DNA from: an uncultured Gammaproteobacteria bacterium
GTDB lineage: Bacteria; Pseudomonadota; Gammaproteobacteria; Pseudomonadales; Azotimanducaceae
Length of the DNA stretch: 10,020 bases
Assembly: GCA_913043075.1 (NCBI GenBank)
Contig: CAJWLI010000039.1
Location: 1 to 10,020 of the forward strand
Direction of reading: 5' to 3'
This document shows positions 1 to 7,288 of this stretch, one piece after another (position 1 is the first letter of the stretch; each line of letters begins with the position of its first letter). The translations under genes and the position numbers were made by a program. The notes beneath the pieces were generated by a model. It had not been told where the DNA came from and ran no database searches. It saw only the letters and a program-made list of their open reading frames with translations.

Positions 1-187
1 TTCTCGGATTCTGCCCGCTTCTGAATTACTTAGCTTCCTCTCAAAACCTGAGAGATCCAAGGCAACAACATATGATAATATTAGTCTACCGTTCGCTGCT
101 GTTGAAAAAAAAGTCTCAAATGAAGATTTAATCGTGGTTTTCGGATCTTTTTTTGCTGTTTCCGCAGCGCTCCAGGTTTGGACTTAA
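1..187 (+). CDS. folC: Folylpolyglutamate synthase/dihydrofolate synthase, C-terminal end (partial)
   Basis: The frame beginning at base 2 is open from the window edge to the TAA at 185-187, giving about 61 residues of a C-terminus. Near the end it reads NEDLIVVFGSFFAVSAALQ, matching the closing beta-strand and GSF turn of bacterial FolC (E. coli ends with a VCGSFHTV-type segment). In the family this cytosolic ligase adds L-glutamate to dihydropteroate and then to reduced folates, using ATP. The ATP-binding and catalytic parts lie outside the window, so the call rests on the C-terminal motif and on the next genes, dedD-cvpA-purF, which follow folC in many gammaproteobacteria. The dedD start is 11 bp after the stop, so the two are probably co-transcribed. 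Confidence 0.85.
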   Translation, partial: SRILPASELLSFLSKPERSKATTYDNISLPFAAVEKKVSNEDLIVVFGSFFAVSAALQVWT

Positions 188-198
188 AGAGGTAAGAA

Positions 199-750
199 AT
201 GGATGAGCAATTTAAAAAAAGGTTGGTTGGTTCCCTGGTTTTTATATCTTTAGCGATCATTTTTTTCCCCTTATTATTTGACGGCAATGAAAAAGATAGA
301 TCCAAATACAATGACGAACTCTCAGACCCACCAAAAATTGAGCTAGGCCTGCAATCAATTGAGAACGTTAAAAAAAAAATCTCTGACATGGAAAAAGCCA
401 GCGCGAGAAAACTTCCCTCAGAGGTCGCTGATGAAAACGATTATTCAAAAAAAGCAGATTTTATGTTGGACCAAAACAACCTTCCCGTAAATTGGGCTCT
501 GCAGCTAGGAAGTTTTCAAGAACAAGAGAATGCGGTTAGATTAAGAGCAAGGTTGAGAGAGCAGAATTATCGTTCGTATATATTGAGCGGCAGATCAAGC
601 ACAGGTGATTGGTATCGCGTATTTGTAGGCCCGTTAAGCAACAAAAGTGCCCTAATGGACATGAGAGTAGAGATAAAAAAAAAATTTGGGTTGGGAGGAA
701 ACATAGTGCGTCATAGGGTAGAACAGGACGCTGATCTGTTCGGAGGGTGA
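199..750 (+). CDS. dedD: DedD-like SPOR-domain inner-membrane protein
   Basis: This 183-residue protein has the DedD plan. A short cytoplasmic basic N-terminus (MDEQFKKRLVG) is followed by one membrane helix at about residues 10-27 ending in the typical PLLFDG. A Lys/Glu-rich linker spans about 30-95, and a C-terminal SPOR domain about 97-172 (WALQLGSF near its start, then WYRVFVGPL). SPOR domains bind glycan strands lacking stem peptides at the division septum, so the C-terminus should lie in the periplasm and the protein should act in septal constriction; that role comes from the family. The ATG has AAGAGG 6 bases upstream. The gene sits between folC and cvpA as in E. coli. Two runs of exactly ten A (370-379 and 675-684) each encode three lysines, which is unusual in a gene this short. 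Confidence 0.9.
   Translation: MDEQFKKRLVGSLVFISLAIIFFPLLFDGNEKDRSKYNDELSDPPKIELGLQSIENVKKKISDMEKASARKLPSEVADENDYSKKADFMLDQNNLPVNWALQLGSFQEQENAVRLRARLREQNYRSYILSGRSSTGDWYRVFVGPLSNKSALMDMRVEIKKKFGLGGNIVRHRVEQDADLFGG
742..746 (+). promoter_or_regulatory. Shine-Dalgarno that decides the cvpA start
   Basis: GGAGG lies inside the last codons of dedD. It directly abuts the GTG at 747, leaving no usable spacing, but sits 6 bases before the TTG at 753. It therefore favours TTG 753 as the cvpA start. Confidence 0.6.
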
Positions 751-752
751 CT

Positions 753-1238
753 TTGGCGACGATAGATTTTGTAATTGGCGGAGTCCTGGTTATTTCTCTC
801 TTTATCGGAACTTGGAGGGGGTTAGTAAAAGAGGCAATCTCTATACTAGCCTGGGTTTCATCTTTTATTATTTCTATTACTTTTGTGTCTGAATTAAGTG
901 AGATTCTCTTTAAATCTTTAGGGACACAGTTTTTTTCTTTTCCATTGAGTTTTTTTCTGCTTTTTATAGGCACGATGTTATGTTTCTCTTTGGTTTCTTC
1001 TCTGATGAATGAAGTGCTGAGAGCCAGTGGTCTTAGGGGTTTTGATAAATTACTTGGTGGCCTTTTTGGCTTAGCTAAGGGCACGACAATAGTTGCAGTA
1101 GCCTGCGTTGTTAGCCGATTCTTCGTGCCCCAAACGTATTCAATTTGGTACGAGAGTTCCGTTTTTGTGCCTCAGTTTGTCGAAATCTTTGATTTTGTGT
1201 GGGGGTTGTTCTGGGATGCTCCTCCATCGGTTTATTAA
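753..1238 (+). CDS. cvpA: CvpA family inner-membrane protein
   Basis: A protein of 161 residues from TTG 753 (163 if GTG 747 is used). It is strongly hydrophobic, with about four membrane segments: near residues 4-22, 30-47, 62-86 and 108-127. The start MATIDFVIGG followed by a WRGLVKEA turn, and a later SGLRGFDKLLGG segment, match the CvpA family pattern (E. coli begins MVWIDY and has a SGTDRVLG turn). CvpA is required for colicin V production in E. coli and has been tied to envelope stress and bile resistance; its biochemical activity is not settled. TTG 753 is preferred because the only Shine-Dalgarno, GGAGG, is correctly spaced for it and because the N-terminus then matches family length. 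It begins 2 bases after the dedD stop, and purF follows after 26 bases. Confidence 0.88.
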   Translation: MATIDFVIGGVLVISLFIGTWRGLVKEAISILAWVSSFIISITFVSELSEILFKSLGTQFFSFPLSFFLLFIGTMLCFSLVSSLMNEVLRASGLRGFDKLLGGLFGLAKGTTIVAVACVVSRFFVPQTYSIWYESSVFVPQFVEIFDFVWGLFWDAPPSVY

Positions 1239-1250
1239 AAGAACTATTTT

Positions 1251-1256
1251 AAGGAG
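1251..1256 (+). promoter_or_regulatory. Strong Shine-Dalgarno of purF
   Basis: AAGGAG stands 8 bases before the TTG at 1265. It supports that non-ATG start independently of the protein argument, which requires Cys at position 2. Confidence 0.75.
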
Positions 1257-1264
1257 AGTTTGAT

Positions 1265-2773
1265 TTGTGTGGGTTGGTGGCAATAGTGGCTAGAGACGAA
1301 GTCTTTTCAGATATCTATGATGCATTGACTATTCTCCAACATCGCGGGCAAGACGCTGCGGGGATAGTAACCTGCGAAAACGATCGATTGAACCTTCGAA
1401 AAGAAAATGGTCTTGTCAGAGACGTGTTCCAGCACCGGCATTTCGACATGCTTAAAGGAACTTTAGGTCTCGGACATGTTCGTTATCCTACAGCAGGATC
1501 TGCGAGTGCCGCTGAAGCTCAGCCGATGTATGTCAATTCTCCTTTTGGAATATCGCTTGCTCATAATGGCAACTTATTAAATGGCCCCGAGCTCTTAGAG
1601 AGTTTTGTTCAAACTGATAGTAGGCATATAAATACCGATTCAGATTCGGAATTGCTTTTAAATGTTTTTGCAGATGAGTTGCAAAAAGGTGACAGAGATA
1701 AAGAACCTGCCGATCAGATTTTTTCGGCCGTAAGAGCTCTTCACAGCCGGGTTAATGGTGCTTATGCAGTTGTGGCGCTAATAACAGGTTTCGGTATTGT
1801 AGGTTTTCGAGATCCTAATGGGATTCGTCCTTTAATTTACGGGAAAAGAGGAAAGGGTGGGGCCGAGGAATTTATGATAGCCTCTGAGTCAGTTGCTTTA
1901 AGCGTATTAGGCTTCCAACCTGTTTCGGATGTGATGCCTGGTGAAGCCGTTTTTATTGATACGAAAGGAAATGTTTCCGTTAAACAATGCTTTGACCAAC
2001 CGCGCTATACGCCCTGCATCTTTGAATATGTGTATTTAGCTAGGCCGGACTCAGTAATAGACAAAGTGTCAGTCTATAAAGCAAGGCTAAAAATGGGTGA
2101 GAAACTCGCGGACAAAATAACGAGGATCTACCCCGATAATGACATAGACGTTGTAATACCAATACCGGATACAAGCTGCACAGCTGCGCTGCCGATGGCC
2201 CATCGCTTGGGTGTAAAATACCGAGAGGGTTTAGTTAAGAATCGTTACATTGGAAGAACCTTCATAATGCCGGGTCAGGAAGAACGGAATAGATCTGTGC
2301 GCCGAAAACTGAGTCCCATAGAGCTTGAGTTCAGAGGAAAGAATGTATTACTAGTTGATGATTCTATAGTTCGAGGAACGACCTCAAAGCAAATAGTTCA
2401 AATGGCAAGGGATTCAGGCGCAAAAAAAGTTTATCTCGCCTCAGCTGCGCCGCCCGTGAAATTCCCTAATGTATATGGTATCGATATGCCTGCAGCTTCC
2501 GAATTCATTGCTCATGATGTTAATGAAGGACAGGTCGCTAGATATATAGGCGCCGATTGGGTGATTTATCAGGATTTAGATGATCTTATTGCCAGTGCTT
2601 CTGGAATCAACCCTGAAATTAACGGGTTTGATTGCTCTATCTTTAGCGGAGAATACGTGACAGGAGCTCTGAGTGAAAAATACTTTCAGACCTTAAGCGA
2701 CGCTCGAGTTCAGCTCGGTCCCATGAAAAAAACCTCCCAAGAAAAACTTCTTGAAATCCATAACCAAGATTAA
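1265..2773 (+). CDS. purF: Amidophosphoribosyltransferase (first step of purine synthesis)
   Basis: This 502-residue cytosolic enzyme (E. coli has 505) transfers ammonia from glutamine to PRPP, giving 5-phosphoribosylamine, the committed step of IMP synthesis. The N-terminal Ntn glutaminase domain (about 2-235) starts CGLVAIV; Cys2 becomes the N-terminal nucleophile once Met is removed. It also shows QHRGQDAAGI (25-34), GHVRYPTAG (70-78) and HNGN (100-103). The C-terminal phosphoribosyltransferase domain (about 255-460) carries the PRPP loop VDDSIVRGT at 364-372. No propeptide precedes the Cys, as in the E. coli-type enzyme and unlike Bacillus. The start is TTG, fixed by the need for Met-Cys and by AAGGAG 8 bases upstream. 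It is the last gene of the folC-dedD-cvpA-purF run. Its stop is 3 bp from the end of the convergent acnB, with no clear terminator between. Confidence 0.97.
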   Translation: MCGLVAIVARDEVFSDIYDALTILQHRGQDAAGIVTCENDRLNLRKENGLVRDVFQHRHFDMLKGTLGLGHVRYPTAGSASAAEAQPMYVNSPFGISLAHNGNLLNGPELLESFVQTDSRHINTDSDSELLLNVFADELQKGDRDKEPADQIFSAVRALHSRVNGAYAVVALITGFGIVGFRDPNGIRPLIYGKRGKGGAEEFMIASESVALSVLGFQPVSDVMPGEAVFIDTKGNVSVKQCFDQPRYTPCIFEYVYLARPDSVIDKVSVYKARLKMGEKLADKITRIYPDNDIDVVIPIPDTSCTAALPMAHRLGVKYREGLVKNRYIGRTFIMPGQEERNRSVRRKLSPIELEFRGKNVLLVDDSIVRGTTSKQIVQMARDSGAKKVYLASAAPPVKFPNVYGIDMPAASEFIAHDVNEGQVARYIGADWVIYQDLDDLIASASGINPEINGFDCSIFSGEYVTGALSEKYFQTLSDARVQLGPMKKTSQEKLLEIHNQD

Positions 2774-2776
2774 AGA

Positions 2777-5350
2777 TTACCCCGATACAATGTTAACCGA
2801 GGGGATTCTCATAGTTTCAGCCGCTTTCTGAAATGATTCGATCTCATGGAAATTCAAATATCGATAAATGTCCTCGGATAGCGAGTCCAGATCTCTTGCA
2901 TAATCTAGATATTCTGTGACGCTTGGCAGCCGACCAGTAATGCTTGCAACTGCCGCGAGTTCAGCTGACGCCAAATAAACATCGGCTCCATCACCAAGGC
3001 GGTTGGGGAAATTCCTTGTTGAGGTTGAAACGCAAGTCGTATTTGGAGCAACTCTAGCTTGGTTCCCCATGCAAAGCGAACAACCTGGCATTTCTGTTCT
3101 TGCGCCGGCTTGTGCAAATATGTTGTATATACCTTCTTCCATTAACTGATGTTCATCCATTTTTGTTGGAGGCGAAATCCAGAGCCGTGTCGGGATCGAG
3201 TTTGCCTTAGAAAGCATTCTCGCGGCAGCTCTAAAATGGCCGATGTTGGTCATGCACGAACCTATGAAAACTTCGTCGATTTTTGTACCGGAAACTTCTG
3301 ATAGCGGTCTGACGTCGTCTGGATCGTTAGGACAGGCTAGCAGCGGTTCTTTGATTTCATCAAGATCGATTTCTATAACTTCGGCATATTCAGCGTTTTC
3401 GTCTGGCGCCATGAGTTCAGGTTTTTTGATCCACGCTTCCATGGACTCTACACGACGATTTATTGTTCTCGCATCTCCATATCCTTCCGAGATCATCCAT
3501 TTTAGTAGAGTTATATTTGAGCTAATGTATTCAATTATTGGTTCTTTCCCTAGTCTTATCGTACATCCTCCGGCCGAGCGTTCCGCAGAGGCGTCGCTAA
3601 TCTCAAAGGCTTGTTCGACTTTTAGGTTTGGTAGGCCTTCGATCTCCAAAATTTTTCCGGAAAATATGTTCTTCTTCCCCTCTTTTGCTACCGTCAGCAA
3701 GCCTCGCTGAATTGCTGCGTAGGGGATAGCATTTACGAGATCTCGCAGGGTGATTCCCGGCTGAATCTCGCCTTTAAATCTAACAAGCACGGATTCCGGC
3801 ATATCCAGGGGCATTACCCCAAGAGCCGCGCCAAAGGCCACTAGTCCAGACCCCGCAGGGAAGCTAATTCCAAGAGGGAAGCGGGTGTGCGAATCTCCCC
3901 CAGTTCCAACAGTATCTGGCAATAACATGCGATTGAGCCATGAGTGTATGATTCCGTCCCCAGGACGCAAAGCGACACCACCTCTCGTCTTAATAAAATC
4001 GGGTAGAGTATGTTGTGTGTCTATGTCAACAGGTTTCGGATAGGCGGCTGTGTGGCAAAATGACTGCATAACAAGATCGGCTGAAAAACCGAGACAGGCT
4101 AGCTCTTTAAGTTCGTCTCTAGTCATTGGCCCGGTGGTGTCTTGGGAACCTACGGTGGTCATTTTTGGCTCGCAATAGGTGCCCGGACTTATTCCTTCCA
4201 CCCCGCACGCCTTTCCGACCATTTTTTGAGCTAAAGTAAAACCCTTCTTATTTTGAGAGACAGCAACCGGCTTACGGAAAACGTCTGATGGTTCCAGGGA
4301 TAGGGCTTCTCTCGCTCTATCAGTTAGTCCTCTTCCTATTATGAGCGGAATTCTGCCGCCTGCGCGAACTTCATCAAGGAGGACCGGCGAAGATAGATTA
4401 AAAGACGAGATAATCTCTCTTTCCTCGTTTTCTATTTTGCCATCGTAAGGAAAGATAGAAATCGTGTCTCCAGTTTTCATTTTTGTAACGTCACATTCTA
4501 TTGGCAGCGCGCCTGCATCTTCCATGGTATTAAAAAAAATTGGTGCGATTTTCCCTCCAAGACATACCCCGCCGTCTCTCTTGTTAGGAATATTCGGAAT
4601 GTCATTCCCCATATGCCAAAGAACTGAATTGGTTGCTGATTTTCTAGAGGAACCGGTTCCTACGACGTCACCAACATAGGCAAGGGGTTTTCCCTTATTT
4701 TTTAATTGGTCTATTAAGTCAAGAGGCTTGTCCATCCTCTTAATGAGCATTGCCTTAGCGTGAAGCGGTATGTCAGGTCTGCTCCAAGCGTCGCCCGCTG
4801 GCGAGAGGTCATCCGTGTTGGTTTCACCGTCTACCTTGAAAACAGTGATTTCGATTTTTTCGGGCACTTCAGGTTTGCTAGTAAACCATTCCGCAGCGGC
4901 CCAAGACTTCAGAACCTCCATCGCAAACTTATTAGATTTGCTTTTCTCTACCACATCATGAAATGCATCGAACATTAGGAGGGTTTTTGATAATCCCGCG
5001 GCAGCTTTAGACGCAATCTTGTCATCGCTATCTAGCAGCTCAATAAGGGGTTCAATATTATAGCCGCCGAGCATAGTTCCTAGGAGTTCAGTCGCTCTTT
5101 CTCTGCTCAAAATCGAGCATTCTGTTTTTCCTTTTGCAACATCGGCTAGAAAAGCTGCTTTTACATAAGCGGCGTCGTCAACTCCTGCCGGAATTCGGTT
5201 TTCCAATAAATCCATTAATATTGGACCATTTGATAAATCTCCTTCCTTCAGGAGCTCTACCAGTTGGCTTACTTGTTCTGAATCTAATGGCTTTGGATCA
5301 ATGCCCTCTTTGGCACGATCGTTCACGTGCTTTTCATATGCTTCCAGCAC
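2777..5350 (-). CDS. acnB: Aconitate hydratase B (bifunctional aconitase / 2-methylisocitrate dehydratase)
   Basis: An 857-residue protein (E. coli AcnB has 865) that interconverts citrate and isocitrate in the TCA cycle; the family also acts on 2-methylisocitrate. Domain order is typical of AcnB. A HEAT-like domain (about 1-160, with LGTMLGGYNI) comes first, then the swivel domain (about 165-370, with GETNTDDLSPA and GTGSSRKSATNS), then the three catalytic domains. The [4Fe-4S] ligands are Cys699 (GSCMTNIGHFRAA) and Cys757 and Cys760 (PGCSLCMGNQ). The start is GTG; the resulting MLEAYEKHV aligns with the E. coli MLEEYRKHV, and AGGGAG lies about 5 bases upstream. Apo-AcnB in enteric bacteria binds mRNA when iron is short; whether this one does cannot be read from sequence. 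It is divergent from miaE and convergent with purF. Confidence 0.98.
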   Translation of the reverse strand: MLEAYEKHVNDRAKEGIDPKPLDSEQVSQLVELLKEGDLSNGPILMDLLENRIPAGVDDAAYVKAAFLADVAKGKTECSILSRERATELLGTMLGGYNIEPLIELLDSDDKIASKAAAGLSKTLLMFDAFHDVVEKSKSNKFAMEVLKSWAAAEWFTSKPEVPEKIEITVFKVDGETNTDDLSPAGDAWSRPDIPLHAKAMLIKRMDKPLDLIDQLKNKGKPLAYVGDVVGTGSSRKSATNSVLWHMGNDIPNIPNKRDGGVCLGGKIAPIFFNTMEDAGALPIECDVTKMKTGDTISIFPYDGKIENEEREIISSFNLSSPVLLDEVRAGGRIPLIIGRGLTDRAREALSLEPSDVFRKPVAVSQNKKGFTLAQKMVGKACGVEGISPGTYCEPKMTTVGSQDTTGPMTRDELKELACLGFSADLVMQSFCHTAAYPKPVDIDTQHTLPDFIKTRGGVALRPGDGIIHSWLNRMLLPDTVGTGGDSHTRFPLGISFPAGSGLVAFGAALGVMPLDMPESVLVRFKGEIQPGITLRDLVNAIPYAAIQRGLLTVAKEGKKNIFSGKILEIEGLPNLKVEQAFEISDASAERSAGGCTIRLGKEPIIEYISSNITLLKWMISEGYGDARTINRRVESMEAWIKKPELMAPDENAEYAEVIEIDLDEIKEPLLACPNDPDDVRPLSEVSGTKIDEVFIGSCMTNIGHFRAAARMLSKANSIPTRLWISPPTKMDEHQLMEEGIYNIFAQAGARTEMPGCSLCMGNQARVAPNTTCVSTSTRNFPNRLGDGADVYLASAELAAVASITGRLPSVTEYLDYARDLDSLSEDIYRYLNFHEIESFQKAAETMRIPSVNIVSG

Positions 5351-5370
5351 CTTAACTCCCTAATAATCTG

Positions 5371-5376
5371 TATAAT
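5371..5376 (+). promoter_or_regulatory. Possible -10 element for miaE
   Basis: A perfect TATAAT on the + strand, 58 bases before the miaE ATG. No convincing -35 box is present at 16-18 bases, so this is tentative. If used, the transcript would start near 5383 and overlap the 5' end of the acnB transcript by a few bases. Confidence 0.3.
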
Positions 5377-5398
5377 AGTGTAGATTCTTCCCCCGCGT

Positions 5399-5427
5399 AT
5401 TCTAATCGAAGCGAGCGTAAAAGTTAA
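5399..5427 (-). promoter_or_regulatory. Candidate sigma70 promoter of acnB
   Basis: Read on the minus strand, TTAACT (5427-5422) and TAGAAT (5404-5399) are separated by exactly 17 bases. They match the sigma70 consensus boxes at 4 of 6 and 5 of 6 positions. A start near 5392 would give a leader of about 40 bases before the acnB GTG. Confidence 0.5.
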
Positions 5428-5434
5428 GTGACCC

Positions 5435-6049
5435 ATGTATAAGCTAATGAATATCAACAAATTTTTGTTCTGCTCGACTCCTTCCTCTTGGTTGGAGGCC
5501 GCGAAGCAAAATATCCCTACTTTGCTAATTGATCACGCAAACTGCGAAAAAAAAGCAGCGTCTACGGCCCTAAACCTGATGTATAGGTATGTAGATAAAC
5601 CAAAACTTCTTTTGCAGATGTCAAAACTAGCAAGAGAAGAACTTCGACATTTCGAGCAAGTTGTAACCTTAATTAATAAACGAAATCTTGATTACACCCA
5701 ACTAAGTTCTTCACGTTACGCTGGTGAATTAAGAAAATCTGTGCGCACCTTTGAACCCGCTCGTCTGTTGGATACTTTGATCGTTTCTGCGATTGTGGAG
5801 GCAAGAAGTTGCGAGCGGTTTGCTTCGCTCGCTCCTCTCCTTGAGGACGACTTATCAAGGTTTTACTCGGAACTTTTGAAATCCGAAGAACGCCATTTTC
5901 GGGTTTACCTAGATTTAGCAGAAACAATTTCCGAAGATTTTCCTCTAAAAAAGCGAATCGAATTTTTTCTAGAGGAAGATTGCAGGTTAATACAATCCGA
6001 AGATGCTGACTTTAGGTTTCATAGCGGTGTTCCGGTGGCTAAACCTTAA
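5435..6049 (+). CDS. miaE: tRNA-(ms2io6A37) hydroxylase, MiaE
   Basis: This 204-residue ferritin-like diiron monooxygenase hydroxylates the isopentenyl group of ms2i6A at position 37 of tRNAs that read UNN codons, after MiaA and MiaB have acted. The ligand set is visible: Glu38 (DHANCEKKA), Glu69 and His72 (EELRHF), Glu122 (VEARSCERFA), Glu151 and His154 (SEERHF). The C-terminus FRFHSGVP is characteristic of MiaE. The length matches the shorter form I recall from Pseudomonas rather than the longer Salmonella form, which has an insertion before the first ExxH. The ATG at 5435 gives the expected N-terminus (a CSTP segment at residues 13-16); an in-frame ATG at 5447 is an alternative, and neither has a strong Shine-Dalgarno. 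It diverges from acnB and overlaps lpxH tail to tail by 11 bp. Confidence 0.96.
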   Translation: MYKLMNINKFLFCSTPSSWLEAAKQNIPTLLIDHANCEKKAASTALNLMYRYVDKPKLLLQMSKLAREELRHFEQVVTLINKRNLDYTQLSSSRYAGELRKSVRTFEPARLLDTLIVSAIVEARSCERFASLAPLLEDDLSRFYSELLKSEERHFRVYLDLAETISEDFPLKKRIEFFLEEDCRLIQSEDADFRFHSGVPVAKP

Positions 6050-6758
6050 AATTGAATTTCTTAAGCTCGTAACTTGTGTCGTTAGTTAGCAAGAATGTTG
6101 TTGAGGGACGCCAATCGCCGAGAACGTATCGAAGCCCGACTCTATGTTTAAGGCGATGTTGATGGATCGCTGGCCTGTGAGTGTGTCCATGTATTAGTCT
6201 ATGGACATCATTATCTTCCATTGCAAGTATCACAGATTCAGGAGTCACATCCATGATTTCCTCGGCCACGTTTCCTGTGTGTTTCCTGCTCTCTCCCCTC
6301 ATTTGTTTCGATATAAATTCTCTCTCTCTCAGTTCTTTTTGAAGAAAGTCTCTCTGAAATTCCTTTGACCGTAAAATGAGCCTCAATTTCTGATAGCTTT
6401 GATCTAAGGTGCAAAAAGCATCACCATGACTCAACAGAACATTCTCGTTGCCGATTGATATAAGGCTTGGATCTTTCAAAAGTTCTGCGCCTGTCTCTTG
6501 ACAGAATCTATCTCCAATCAGAAAATCTCGATTCCCGTGCATTATAAAAAGTTTACAGGTAACAGAGCGTAGCATTTCGACGATAGTTCTCGAATGCTCT
6601 CTCGGGTCGTCATCCCCTATCCATGCTTCGAAGAGATCACCTAGGATATAAAGTTCGTCGGCATCCGAGCAGTGGGTTTCGAGAAATTGCTTTAGGGCGT
6701 CCCGCAATATAGTCTGGCTTTGATCTAGGTGAAGGTCAGATATAAATACTCTTTTCAT
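6039..6758 (-). CDS. lpxH: UDP-2,3-diacylglucosamine diphosphatase LpxH
   Basis: This 239-residue calcineurin-like metallophosphoesterase matches E. coli LpxH in length (240). It cleaves UDP-2,3-diacylglucosamine to lipid X (2,3-diacylglucosamine-1-phosphate) and UMP, the fourth step of lipid A synthesis, at the cytoplasmic face of the inner membrane. Metal-site residues are all present: Asp8 and His10 (SDLHL), Asp41 (YILGDLFEAWIGDDD), Asn76 (HGNRDFL), His111 (SHGD), and His190, His192 and His194 in HGHTHRPAIH. The intact enzyme implies a Gram-negative outer membrane with lipid A. The ATG has only a weak G-rich ribosome site (GGGG). A TACAAT on the minus strand at 6798-6793 could serve as its -10, but no good -35 accompanies it. 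Its 3' end overlaps that of miaE. Confidence 0.97.
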   Translation of the reverse strand: MKRVFISDLHLDQSQTILRDALKQFLETHCSDADELYILGDLFEAWIGDDDPREHSRTIVEMLRSVTCKLFIMHGNRDFLIGDRFCQETGAELLKDPSLISIGNENVLLSHGDAFCTLDQSYQKLRLILRSKEFQRDFLQKELREREFISKQMRGESRKHTGNVAEEIMDVTPESVILAMEDNDVHRLIHGHTHRPAIHQHRLKHRVGLRYVLGDWRPSTTFLLTNDTSYELKKFNFKV

Positions 6759-6809
6759 GACCCCATTCTAAGACATTGCTTTAATTAAACAAATTGTAGT
6801 CTGCCTTAA

Positions 6810-6838
6810 TTGACTGAAACTTTGGTCATAAGTACAAT
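6810..6838 (+). promoter_or_regulatory. sigma70 promoter of the tRNA-Pro/tRNA-Arg unit
   Basis: TTGACT (6810-6815) and TACAAT (6833-6838) are separated by 17 bases; each box matches consensus at 5 of 6 positions. The expected start near 6845 would leave a 5' leader of about 30 bases before tRNA-Pro. This is the clearest promoter in the window. Confidence 0.75.
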
Positions 6839-6875
6839 GCGTTCCAGTTCTATCTGCTTCATGGCACAGAAGTAT

Positions 6876-6952
6876 CGGGGTATAGCGCAGTCTGGTAGCG
6901 CGCCTGCTTTGGGAGCAGGATGTCGGGAGTTCGAATCTCTCTACCCCGACCA
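6876..6952 (+). tRNA. tRNA-Pro (anticodon TGG)
   Basis: A 77-base cloverleaf with a perfect 7-bp acceptor stem (CGGGGTA with TACCCCG), an encoded CCA end, and anticodon stem CCTGC/GCAGG around the loop TTTGGGA, giving anticodon TGG at 6910-6912. The TTCGAAT T-loop is intact. It reads CCA, and with U34 modification probably other Pro codons. It lies 37 bases before tRNA-Arg, probably on the same transcript. Confidence 0.97.
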
Positions 6953-6989
6953 ATTTCTTGAGCCATCTGAGGATATTCCACTTCATAAG

Positions 6990-7066
6990 GCGCCCGTAGC
7001 TCAACTGGATAGAGCATCGGCCTTCTAAGCCGAGGGTTAAAGGTTCGAGTCCTTTCGGGCGCGCCA
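6990..7066 (+). tRNA. tRNA-Arg (anticodon TCT)
   Basis: A 77-base cloverleaf with acceptor pairing GCGCCCG/CGGGCGC, G discriminator, encoded CCA, anticodon stem TCGGC/GCCGA and loop CTTCTAA, giving anticodon TCT at 7024-7026. It reads AGA and AGG. Its 3' half, from the anticodon loop through the T arm, has a degenerate copy 537 bases downstream at 7559-7594, as expected if this gene once served as an integration site. Confidence 0.97.
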
Positions 7067-7288
7067 ATTAGCAATAAAATAAGATGCTTAAAAATACTCT
7101 CAAACTTTAGAGCACGAATTTCTCTCCTACAACTAAGGACAAATCCAGCTCTTTGGTTATTTCTTGCGTTTGGGGTATGCAAATGTAGGGCAAAAGATCC
7201 AAACGGAGTATGATGAAACGGGCTCAAAGAGTGTCTAAATCCACTCGGAGGTCCGCTCAATCAAAAAGAAATCAGGGAGATCAAATCG

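Noticed and set aside
536..1084. 182-residue minus-strand frame over dedD and cvpA
   Set aside because: It lies opposite two well-supported family genes and its low-complexity translation resembles nothing known.
3243..3710. 155-residue plus-strand frame antisense to acnB
   Set aside because: A Ser-rich shadow of the strongly supported acnB reading frame; no features of its own.
5351..5390. AT-rich stretch near 5361-5380 considered as a Fur box between acnB and miaE
   Set aside because: Match to the GATAATGATAATCATTATC consensus is poor and expected for AT-rich promoter DNA.
6768..7260. Minus-strand open frames across the tRNA-Pro/tRNA-Arg genes (with phrases like GLEPLTLG and REIRTPDILLPKQARYQTA)
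   Set aside because: These are the well-known spurious translations of antisense tRNA sequence that turn up in protein databases; the region is explained by the two tRNAs.
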